DNA of 64,000 bases from Planctomycetaceae bacterium (GTDB taxonomy: Bacteria > Planctomycetota > Planctomycetia > Pirellulales > Pirellulaceae): assembly GCA_007694185.1 (NCBI GenBank), contig RECD01000140.1, forward strand, positions 1-64,000, in the 5' to 3' direction. The position numbers and the translations under genes were made by a program. This document shows, in pieces, positions 29,097 to 37,155 of this stretch. Under the pieces are notes generated by a model that was not told the DNA's origin, did no database searches, and worked only from the letters and a program-made list of their open reading frames with translations. Position 1 is the first letter of the stretch; the number at the start of each line of letters is the position of its first letter.

Positions 29097-30005
29097 ATGC
29101 AAGCAACGATACTCGACGGCAAGGCCACGGCGGCGGCCATTCGTGAGCGGATCGGCCAGGACGTCACCCGCTGGATGCAGTCGGGTGGGGCGGTCCCCTG
29201 CCTGACGGCGATCTTGGTCGGTGACGATCCGGCCAGCCAGGTTTACGTTCGGAACAAGCACCGGGCGTGTCAGCAGGTCGGCATCGACGGTCGTGTCGAG
29301 CGGTTGCCTGCGGAAACCGGTCAGGCCGAACTTTTGGAGTTGGTCCGACGGCTCAATGCCGATCCCGAGGTGCATGGAATCCTCGTGCAGTTGCCGTTGC
29401 CTCAAGCGGATGACCCGGCCGCGCGGATCGATCCCCGTGAGGTGTTGGACGCGATCGACCCCGCCAAGGATGTCGACGCCTTCAGTCCCGTGAACGTCGG
29501 GTTGATTTCCCAGGATCGTCCGCGTTTTTTGCCTTGCACGCCGCAGGGGATCGTCCGCCTGTTGGCCCACTACGGGTTGCGGACCGCGGGGCGACGCGTC
29601 GTCGTTATCGGCCGCAGTGACATCGTGGGCAAACCGATCGCCATGATGTTGGCTTCCAAGGATGGGGTCTGTGGGCCCGACTACGCCAACGCGACCGTGA
29701 CTCTCGCTCACAGCCGATCGAGTGACCTGCCGAGCATCACACGGGAGGCCGACATTCTGATCGCCGCGGTCGGTCGTCCGGAGTTGATCCGAGGGGATTG
29801 GATCCGGCCGGGGGCTGTCGTCATCGATGTCGGCATCAATCGGGTCGGTGATCGATTGGTCGGGGACGTCGCGTTCGACGAGGCGGTCGCCGTGGCTTCG
29901 GCCGTGACGCCGGTGCCCGGTGGGATCGGCCCGCTGACCATCGCCATGTTGCTGCAAAACACGCTCGACGCAGCCAAACGGTCCGCCGGGGGACAGACGG
30001 TCTGA
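29097..30005 (+). CDS. folD: bifunctional methylenetetrahydrofolate dehydrogenase/cyclohydrolase
   Basis: MQATILDGKATAAAIRERIGQDV...AILVGDDPASQVYVRNKHRACQQVGI...VVIGRSDIVGKPIAMML...VTPVPGGIGPLTIAMLLQNTLDAA. Start could be 29082. Confidence 0.97.
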   Translation: MQATILDGKATAAAIRERIGQDVTRWMQSGGAVPCLTAILVGDDPASQVYVRNKHRACQQVGIDGRVERLPAETGQAELLELVRRLNADPEVHGILVQLPLPQADDPAARIDPREVLDAIDPAKDVDAFSPVNVGLISQDRPRFLPCTPQGIVRLLAHYGLRTAGRRVVVIGRSDIVGKPIAMMLASKDGVCGPDYANATVTLAHSRSSDLPSITREADILIAAVGRPELIRGDWIRPGAVVIDVGINRVGDRLVGDVAFDEAVAVASAVTPVPGGIGPLTIAMLLQNTLDAAKRSAGGQTV

Positions 30006-30046
30006 GGCTGGAAACTTGGGCCGGGCGATTGTTCGCGATCGCGACT

Positions 30047-31354
30047 TCAACTCGCCGCGGTTGCCGTCGCCGGACTGAGCGTCGGCGCCGTTACCGCGTC
30101 GGACTTGGGCTCGGTTTCCGGATGATGCGGCCAGAGCAGCACGAAAGCGATCAGACCGATCAGCGGTGCCCAGCCGAGGATAGCCATATTCGGGTCGTAC
30201 GAGCCGGTCCGATCGACGACGTATCCGAACAGCGTCTGTGTCGGCGAGGAGGCGAGCCAACCGATGAAGGACAGTAGCCCTGTCAGGCGTCCCATGTGGG
30301 AAATCGTCACCTCCTGGGTGAAGGAGTAGTAGCAGGGGAAGACGCCCAGCGTTCCCATCGCCACACACAGCAGGATGCCCAGCAACAGCCAGCCCTGCGG
30401 TAGCACGGCCGCCAAGGTGCAAAGGGCGGCCAGCAACGAGCAGCCCAAGAAGACCAATACTCGGCTGCGGTGAACCTGGAAACCGCGTCGCACCAACCAA
30501 ACGGTCGCGACGCCGGCGGCGATGCAGCCCACGTCGGTGAAGATGTAATACGCCGAATTGAACAGCAGGGCTTGGCTTTCCGTGTAACCACGGCCCTCCT
30601 GCAGGAACTTCGGCAGCCAGGCCCGGATCAGTTGCCAGGACGTGTTGATCGCGATCACCATCATCGCAAGCGCCCAGAATCGCCGGTCCAGCAGGATTTT
30701 TCCTAGCCACGCGGTGGGGAGACTGGGGGATTCCCCGGCGGTGAGCGGAGGGGTTTCCCGTTTCAAGTCGCCCGGCTTGATCACCAGCAACCAGGCCACC
30801 GCCCAGAGTACCCCGATCAACCCGATCACGAAGAACGGTAAACGCCAAGCATCGGGGTCGGGGTTGGTGCGGACCAGTCCCAGCACGACGACGGGCGTCA
30901 GGATCGCTCCCAACGAAGCCCCGCTCTGCAAAATGCTGTTGCCCATCACCCGATTGCCTCGCGACATCACCGCTTGGGTGACGATCAGAGCGCAAGGCCA
31001 GTGCCCGGCTTCGAAGAAACCGAGTAGCGTTCGGCAGACGAGCAGCGATAGGTAGCCGCGGGACAGCCCGGTGGCAAACCCCACAGCCGACCAGGCGATC
31101 AAGATGGCAGGGTACAGCAACCGGACCGAATAACGGTCAGCCAAAACTCCGAAAAACAGTGACCCGAAGGCGAAGGCGTAACCGAAGGTTGCCTCGACCA
31201 TCCCGTACTGGGTGTTGGAAAGGTCGAGCTGTTGCGTGATCCGAGGTGCCAGGTTCGCCAAGGTCTGGCGATCCATGTAATTGATCATCGTCGCCAGCAG
31301 CAACAGCCCGCTGACCCACCATTGCCATGCGGAAGAGCGACCGGCGGACTGCAT
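30047..31354 (-). CDS. MFS transporter (anion:cation symporter-like)
   Basis: MQSAGRSSAWQWWVSGLLLLATMINYMDRQTLANLAPRITQQLDLSNTQYGMVEATFGYAFAFGSLFFGVLADRYSVR; 12-TM MFS pattern. Confidence 0.92.
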   Translation of the reverse strand: MQSAGRSSAWQWWVSGLLLLATMINYMDRQTLANLAPRITQQLDLSNTQYGMVEATFGYAFAFGSLFFGVLADRYSVRLLYPAILIAWSAVGFATGLSRGYLSLLVCRTLLGFFEAGHWPCALIVTQAVMSRGNRVMGNSILQSGASLGAILTPVVVLGLVRTNPDPDAWRLPFFVIGLIGVLWAVAWLLVIKPGDLKRETPPLTAGESPSLPTAWLGKILLDRRFWALAMMVIAINTSWQLIRAWLPKFLQEGRGYTESQALLFNSAYYIFTDVGCIAAGVATVWLVRRGFQVHRSRVLVFLGCSLLAALCTLAAVLPQGWLLLGILLCVAMGTLGVFPCYYSFTQEVTISHMGRLTGLLSFIGWLASSPTQTLFGYVVDRTGSYDPNMAILGWAPLIGLIAFVLLWPHHPETEPKSDAVTAPTLSPATATAAS

Positions 31355-31577
31355 CGTAGGGTTTCCGAGGTGGGAGAGCGGTCGGCGGGTTGGATCCGGA
31401 ACCAACCATAGCCGGAACTCCGGCGCCAAGAAACCGTCCCTGGCTGACCCGGCCGGATTTTCTTCGTCCGGCCCCCTCGGCCAGATCCTGATGAACCGAT
31501 TCCGGTCGGATTCCGTACAATAACGTGTGAACGATCCGCTGAAAATTGAATGGCTCCTCTGTCGGTTCTGCCTGTCC

Positions 31578-32705
31578 ATGAACGTCACGCGAGAAGATTT
31601 GGTCGGTTATCTGCTGGCCGCGTTGGAACCTCACGAGATGCGTTGTGTCGAGGAGAGGTTGTCCGTGGACCCGTTGTTGCGGGATCAATTAGCCGAATTG
31701 CAGCGAACGCTTCAGGTGGTGGACGAGCGGATGTTGGGCCCCGACCGGGTCGCCGAGTTGCCCAGCGGCTTGGGCGATCGGACGCTGGCGTTGATCGATT
31801 CGGCGATGGTGTCGCCTTCCGGTTGCGGTTGGCCCGCGGGTGTCATGGCGAAAGCGACACCGATTCGGTCGGTTGAAGAAATCGCCTGGCGGGGGCGGCG
31901 GCGCAAATTGGCCGACTGGTTGGTCGGCGGCCTCGCCGGGGTGGCGCTGCTGGGGATCGGCTTTCCCACGGTCGCTCATCTTCGCGAGGAATCTCGGAGC
32001 GTGATTTGCCAAGACAACTTGCGTTGCCTTGGCGACGGGCTGATGCAATTCGTGCTCCGCGATCCGCAAGAACGACTTCCCGCGCTAGATAAAAGTGGGC
32101 CGCGGGCGTTCTCCGGCATGTGGGCTGTCCATTTGTTTGACGTGGGTGCCTTGACCGACAGTGACAGTCCGAGGCGGTGGTGTCCCTCTGGCAGGTCGCC
32201 CCGACCCGACGATCCGCCGAAGGTTCCCGCACCCAACGGTCGATTTCAGACCGAATCCCCGGTCCCGGGGCTGACCCGCTTGGTCCGCAAGGATGAGATT
32301 CGGCGGGCGAGCGAGACGAAGAATTTGGCGGTTTTGAGCGGGATGCAGCGGAACTCCGGCGGTAACTACTCCTACAATCTGGGGGTCAGGAATGGGGGCG
32401 AATATCTATCTCCCCATTACGAGGCCCGACCGAACTTCGCCGTGCTCGGCGATTCGCCCACCGCAGGCGACTACCAGGGGACGAGTGTGGATGTCACCCG
32501 GATGAGTTTTCCGCACCCGCGAAACGGGGCGAACGTGTGGTACGAAGATGGCAGCGTCCGCACGGTGTACCCCGCGCGGATGTCCGGGCAAGTGGATCAC
32601 CCCTACATGAACCATCGGGGCGCGATCGAAGCCGGTGTCAACCTGGACGACGCATCTTTGGCGCCCAGTGGCTGGCCCCCGTTCCTGGACGCCAGCCAAC
32701 GCTAG
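31578..32705 (+). CDS. planctomycete membrane protein: anti-sigma-like N-terminus with DUF1559/pseudopilin-like C-terminus
   Basis: MNVTREDLVGYLLAALEPHEMRCVEERLSVDPLLRDQLAELQ; TM at LADWLVGGLAGVALLGIGFPTVAHL; C-terminal FPHPRNGANVWYEDGSVRTVYPARM. Confidence 0.7.
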   Translation: MNVTREDLVGYLLAALEPHEMRCVEERLSVDPLLRDQLAELQRTLQVVDERMLGPDRVAELPSGLGDRTLALIDSAMVSPSGCGWPAGVMAKATPIRSVEEIAWRGRRRKLADWLVGGLAGVALLGIGFPTVAHLREESRSVICQDNLRCLGDGLMQFVLRDPQERLPALDKSGPRAFSGMWAVHLFDVGALTDSDSPRRWCPSGRSPRPDDPPKVPAPNGRFQTESPVPGLTRLVRKDEIRRASETKNLAVLSGMQRNSGGNYSYNLGVRNGGEYLSPHYEARPNFAVLGDSPTAGDYQGTSVDVTRMSFPHPRNGANVWYEDGSVRTVYPARMSGQVDHPYMNHRGAIEAGVNLDDASLAPSGWPPFLDASQR

Positions 32706-32801
32706 CTGTTGGCCGGAACCGGCTGCTGGGTCGAGGGCATTGGTTCGACACTCGCCAGGTTCACGCGGCGTGGCTCAGTCGTCGCGGATCGGTCAACGCG
32801 G

Positions 32802-32930
32802 TTAGGCGAGCGGCAGAAATTAATTTACCCCAGTAGCAGGCATACTTCGTGTGCCGTCCGCACTCAGCTGCGGCACACGGAGTATGCCTGCTACTTTCGC
32901 CGGTACTGTTTCATCCGCTGCTCGCCTTAG
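32802..32930. repeat. palindromic REP/MITE-like element
   Basis: Inner arms 32832-32856 agtagcaggcatacttcgtgtgccg and 32871-32895 cggcacacggagtatgcctgctact pair over 25 positions with one T/G wobble and a 14-nt loop; outer arms aggcgagc (32804) and its complement gctcgcct (32920-32927) extend the palindrome. Confidence 0.8.
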
Positions 32931-33007
32931 CCCGTTTCAAGTCGCGTCGGTCTCCGCCTGCCGCCAGGGCGGGTCGTTCGCAAATTTTCGGCTGAGCCTC
33001 TGCGACC

Positions 33008-33046
33008 ACGAAAAAACCCGACCGATCTTGCGACCGGTCGGGTTCT
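33008..33046 (-). terminator. intrinsic terminator of the YTV-repeat gene
   Basis: Minus-strand AACCCGACCGGTCGCAAGATCGGTCGGGTTTTTTCG: GC-rich stem followed by T tract, about 30 nt past the stop codon. Confidence 0.85.
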
Positions 33047-33076
33047 CATTTGTCAAAGCGAGCAGGCTAGCCTGGC

Positions 33077-34774
33077 TCAGTTGCAAGTGACGCAACCGGC
33101 ACCGACGGCCACGCCGGTCGAGACGGAGCCGTAAGCCGGCACCATCACTTCGCAGACGACCGGGCGGCAGACGCGAACTTGAACTTCTTTCTGGCCGGGA
33201 ACCGCGACGCAAACCGTGTAGGTCTCTTCGACCTGCTCGGTGACGTTGCTGTAAACCGTCACGTTGTAGGTTCGGGTCCGGGTTTCGGTCGTCATTTTGG
33301 TGACCGGAACCTTGCGGGTGCGGGTTTCCTGGACCATCTTGGTGACGGGAACCGTCCGAGTACGAGTTTCGTTCTGATAGGACGTCACTTGGTACTCTTG
33401 GGTTCGCTCTTCGGGACGGCACTTGTTGACGTTCACGACGCGAGTTCTCGTTTCGGTCCGGCACTTGGTAACCGGGGTTTCCCTTGTGCGGGTTTCCATC
33501 CGAGTCCGAGTGACCGGCACTTCACGGGTCTTGGTTTCGAGAACACAGGTCCTGACCTGATATTCGCGGGTCCGCTCTTCGGGACGACACTTGGTGACGT
33601 TCACGATGCGGGTGCGGGTTTCCGGGCGGTACTTGGTGACCTTCACGACGCGGGTCTTCGTCTCGGTGACGCAGGTGGTCGACGTGTAGGTGTAGGGCTC
33701 TTCCGTCGTCTGCATCTGGTAAGTCGTGACCGGGACTTCCCGGGTGACCGGCTTCGAAACGTAAACCTGACGTTGGACGTAAGTCGGGGCGCAGCCGTTC
33801 GTGGTGGCCGCTCCACAGCCCGAATCGCAGCCGGTGTCACAGCCAGCCGGGGCACAACCGGTGCCGCATCCGCCCCGCAGTCGGCCGAACAGGCCGCCAC
33901 GCGAGTGTCCGCCGTAACCGGCGGTTAGCGTGGTCGGGCTGACTTCGACCAACTGGCACTCGTAACCGCCATGGTCTTCCGTGATCGTTTTCATCGTCGT
34001 CACCGGAACGCAACGGCTGACCTTGCGGACTCCGGTCTTGGTTTCCGTGACCGGGACCTGAACCGTGTAAGTCTGCTCAACTTCCTCGGTGTAGGGAACG
34101 TTGACCGTGTAGGTCTGTTCGACTTGCTCGGTGTACGGCACGTTGACCATGTACTTCTGGGTCTTCGTTTCGATCACCGGGGTTCGAGCCGTGTAGGTCT
34201 GGGTGACCATTTCCGTGTACGGGACGCAGACGTTGTAGGTCGACGTCACCATCTCGGTGTAGGGCACCTTGACCGTGTAGGTCTGTTCGACCTGTTCGGT
34301 GTAAGGGACCTGGACCGTGTAGGTGCGAGACTTGGTTTCGGTCACCGGGACGCAAACCGTGTAGGTCTGTTCGACCTCCTCGGTCACCGGGACGCAAACC
34401 GTGTAGGTCTGTTCGACCTCTTCGGTCACCGGGACACAAACCTCGTAGGTCTGTTCACGGGTTTCGACCGAAGCGACGCAGCGGGTAACGTCCTTCATCC
34501 GAGTCTTCGTCTCACGGACGTACTCGACGGTCGGAACCAATCGGGTTTCCGTGACGTATTGAGAGCGGGTAACCGTCCTCGCAACGTAGTTCGTTGTGGG
34601 GGCGCAGCCGGAACCGGCGACGCAACCGTTGGTCGTCCCGGCCACCGGGCCGCATGACGAACAAGCCGATACCGTCGGCGAGGTGCCACAGGCGGTGCAG
34701 CCCGCCGCAGCGTCGGAGACGGCGACATTCGTCGCCATCAATCCGAGTGCCAAAGTCATCAAGAAATTTTTCAT
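33077..34774 (-). CDS. YTV-repeat protein (planctomycetal exported, Cys-containing repeat protein)
   Basis: Signal peptide MKNFLMTLALGLMATNVAVSDAAAG; ten tandem 14-aa units such as TYTVCVPVTEEVEQ; central Cys-rich segment; C-terminal TRxxPVTKxxxETR repeats. Confidence 0.92.
   Translation of the reverse strand: MKNFLMTLALGLMATNVAVSDAAAGCTACGTSPTVSACSSCGPVAGTTNGCVAGSGCAPTTNYVARTVTRSQYVTETRLVPTVEYVRETKTRMKDVTRCVASVETREQTYEVCVPVTEEVEQTYTVCVPVTEEVEQTYTVCVPVTETKSRTYTVQVPYTEQVEQTYTVKVPYTEMVTSTYNVCVPYTEMVTQTYTARTPVIETKTQKYMVNVPYTEQVEQTYTVNVPYTEEVEQTYTVQVPVTETKTGVRKVSRCVPVTTMKTITEDHGGYECQLVEVSPTTLTAGYGGHSRGGLFGRLRGGCGTGCAPAGCDTGCDSGCGAATTNGCAPTYVQRQVYVSKPVTREVPVTTYQMQTTEEPYTYTSTTCVTETKTRVVKVTKYRPETRTRIVNVTKCRPEERTREYQVRTCVLETKTREVPVTRTRMETRTRETPVTKCRTETRTRVVNVNKCRPEERTQEYQVTSYQNETRTRTVPVTKMVQETRTRKVPVTKMTTETRTRTYNVTVYSNVTEQVEETYTVCVAVPGQKEVQVRVCRPVVCEVMVPAYGSVSTGVAVGAGCVTCN
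33200..33690 (-). repeat. C-terminal tandem array of 14-aa units with 168-bp higher-order period
   Basis: tccgctcttcgggacgac at 33571 recurs as ttcgctcttcgggacggc at 33403 (168 bp = 4 x 42); protein NVTKCRPEERTREYQV / NVNKCRPEERTQEYQV. Confidence 0.85.
34040..34465 (-). repeat. N-terminal tandem array of 42-bp (14-aa) YTV units
   Basis: gtcaccgggacgcaaaccgtgtaggtctgttcgacctcctcg at 34341-34382 repeats almost exactly at 34383-34424; ten consecutive 14-aa units in translation. Confidence 0.92.
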
Positions 34775-34879
34775 GTCAGGTTACCCTCGTGGGAGTGCCA
34801 CAGCCATTTCGGCCAAATACGAGAAACAGTGGAGAGATGTGGCGGCTGCGTAGTTTGGGATGGCAGTCGTCTGGCGGTC

Positions 34880-34907
34880 AGCTTAGGGTGGCTTTGACGA
34901 CTGTCAA
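34880..34907 (-). promoter_or_regulatory. putative sigma70-type promoter of the YTV-repeat gene
   Basis: Minus strand TTGACA-16 nt-TAAGCT (perfect -35, weak -10), about 105 nt upstream of the ATG at 34774. Confidence 0.45.
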
Positions 34908-35190
34908 GACTTGTGAAGCTTTTTTCATGTTTGTAAATTAGGCGAGTTTGGGCGAACAGAGGGGCTGCACAGGGTTCCGATCGAGGCTGTATCTCGGTCG
35001 CTGGGTCGGCGCCGAGCGGAAGGCGGGTGCGGACGAGCTGACGCACGTCGAATTCGGGATCGATCGATCTGATTAGCCGTTGTCGGGTGGGTAGCCGGTG
35101 GCCTATCATGGCGCGGGGGAACATGGTCCGCGGATTGTATGCCGACGACATTGGTGGGGTCTCGTCGTCGGACGACCGTGGCTACCCTTG

Positions 35191-37032
35191 ATGGGAGAGG
35201 CGATGGCGGTGGGGGCATCCAAGCAAATACTTTGTGTCGGAACGGGGCTGACTACCCCGTTCGGTGACGCCGATCATCCGTTTCCGGCAGGGTTAGCCGA
35301 AGAGCATTCGTTGCTATTTGTGCCCTCGGTTTCGGAAGCGATCCACCTGCTCACGCAGCGGCCATTCAGCGGGTTGTGGATCTCTGAGCAGAGTCTTCCC
35401 GAAGTTGGACAATTGGGCGGTTTGCTGTTGAGCAGCACGATGCTGAGCGAGATGCCGCAGGGGGTTGCCCTGCTGGATGAGCACCATCGGGTGTTGTGGG
35501 CGAATCGCCGGTTGCAGTTGTGGGCGGAAGGGAATGAGGTGCCGGCTGGGGCGACGCTTTACGAGATGCTCGGGAATCCCGAGATCATGGGGCCGGACTT
35601 CTGCCCGTTCCACACCGCCATGGCGACCGGTAATGAGAGTACCAGCACCCTTCAAGATTGCCACAACCGCTATTTCCAGATTCACGTGGCCTCCGTTGCT
35701 ACGGGAGGAATCCCCAACGTCGTCCGGGCGAGTAGCACAGGGACGATCGACGACGCGGTCGCTTCGACAGCGGTGGCCGCCGACGAGGCGAACTTCGTCC
35801 CGCGACATCTGATCGTGACGATCGGCGACATCACCGAGGAAATCCTGCAGCAGCAGAAGTTGGAGGCCATCCACAAGGCAGGACGCGAGTTGGCCGACCT
35901 CCGCCCGACGGAGATCTTCATGATGGAGGTCGACGAGCGGATCGAGTTGCTGAAGGAAAATATCCGTCATTACCTCCGCGACCTGTTGAACTTCGAGCTG
36001 ATCGAAATTCGTTTGCTCGAGCAGGCTACCGGCAATTTGGTCCCGTTGCTCAGCGTCGGTATCGATCAGCACGCGGCCGACCGGAAGTTGTATGCCCAGC
36101 CACGCGGAAATGGGATTACCGGTTACGTCGCCGCCAGCGGCATGAGCTACATCTGTCAGGACGTGGTCAACGACCCGCTCTTCATTCCCGGTGTCGCCGA
36201 CTCGAAGAGTTCGCTCACCGTGCCGTTGATCCTGCACGATCAGATCCTCGGTACGATCAACGTCGAGAGCTTCGAGGCGGAGGCGTTCAGCGACAGCGAC
36301 TTGCAGTTTTTGGAAATCTTTGCCCGTGACGTCGCGTTCGCCTTGAACACCCTCGAATTGCTGGTTGCCCAGAAGGCGAACACCGCCCAGCAGAGTTGCG
36401 ACGCGATCCACAGCGCCGTAGCCCTACCCGTCGACGAGATTCTGAACGACGCGGTCAACGTGATGGAGGGCTACATCGGGCACCAAGGGGAGATCGTCGA
36501 TCGGTTGCGGCGGATCCTGCAGAACGCCCGAGACATCAAGCAGACGATCCAACAGATCGGTCAGCGGATGACGCCGCTGGAAGCCGTCCCCGTCGGGATG
36601 AAGTCCGAGCAGCACGCTCTGCTGGCCGGCAAACGGATTTTGGTCGTGGATGAAGACAGTTCGGTGCGGGACGACGCCCACCGGCTGCTCGAACGCTACG
36701 GCTGCATCGTCGAAACGGCGCATGAAGGCAAGGAGGCCGTGATGATGGTCCGCGGCAGTGGCGGGGAAGGAAGTTACGATGTGATCATCAGCGACATCCG
36801 GTTGCCCGATTTCAGCGGCTACCAGTTGATGTGCCGACTCGGGGAAATCATGTCCCGCGTCCCGATGGTCCTGATGACTGGCTTCGGATACGACCCCGGC
36901 CACTCGATCGTCAAGGCACGCCAGGCCGGGTTGCACCCCAAGGCGGTCCTCTTCAAACCCTTCCGGCTCGATCAGTTGGTCGAAGTGGTCGAAACGATCT
37001 TGGAAGTCAATCGCAAGGAAGCCGCCGTCTGA
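35191..37032 (+). CDS. PAS-GAF-receiver regulator without histidine kinase ATPase domain
   Basis: PAS-like MPQGVALLDEHHRVLWANRRLQLW; GAF NELTSVPLIL-type region KSSLTVPLILHDQILGTINVES; C-terminal REC KRILVVDEDSSVRDDAHRLLERYGCIVETAHEGKEAVMMV...DVIISDIRLPDFSGYQL. Start 35098 possible. Confidence 0.85.
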   Translation: MGEAMAVGASKQILCVGTGLTTPFGDADHPFPAGLAEEHSLLFVPSVSEAIHLLTQRPFSGLWISEQSLPEVGQLGGLLLSSTMLSEMPQGVALLDEHHRVLWANRRLQLWAEGNEVPAGATLYEMLGNPEIMGPDFCPFHTAMATGNESTSTLQDCHNRYFQIHVASVATGGIPNVVRASSTGTIDDAVASTAVAADEANFVPRHLIVTIGDITEEILQQQKLEAIHKAGRELADLRPTEIFMMEVDERIELLKENIRHYLRDLLNFELIEIRLLEQATGNLVPLLSVGIDQHAADRKLYAQPRGNGITGYVAASGMSYICQDVVNDPLFIPGVADSKSSLTVPLILHDQILGTINVESFEAEAFSDSDLQFLEIFARDVAFALNTLELLVAQKANTAQQSCDAIHSAVALPVDEILNDAVNVMEGYIGHQGEIVDRLRRILQNARDIKQTIQQIGQRMTPLEAVPVGMKSEQHALLAGKRILVVDEDSSVRDDAHRLLERYGCIVETAHEGKEAVMMVRGSGGEGSYDVIISDIRLPDFSGYQLMCRLGEIMSRVPMVLMTGFGYDPGHSIVKARQAGLHPKAVLFKPFRLDQLVEVVETILEVNRKEAAV

Positions 37033-37155
37033 TCCGCGGTTCTTGGGGCGACCGCACGCGACGCAAGTTTGCTTCGCCTGGCTTGCCTGTTTGCCGCTCC
37101 GCCGGCCAGCGTTTCCTGCGGTGACCCGGCCCGCGTCGCACTGCGGGTGCGAATT

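Noticed and set aside
29043-30995. 650-aa minus-strand ORF
   Set aside because: Overlaps folD antisense and the MFS gene in another frame; the MFS and folD frames carry clear motifs.
32851-33090. 79-aa plus ORF (MPSALSCGTRSMPATFAGTV...)
   Set aside because: Translates the palindromic element and terminator region; not a plausible gene.
33179-33928. 249-aa plus ORF with apparent repeats (FDLLGD, GFRDRD)
   Set aside because: Repetitiveness is the antisense reflection of the YTV repeat gene.
33200-34465. Regular 42-bp repeats considered as a CRISPR array
   Set aside because: No unique spacers; repeats are contiguous, in frame and encode the YTV units.
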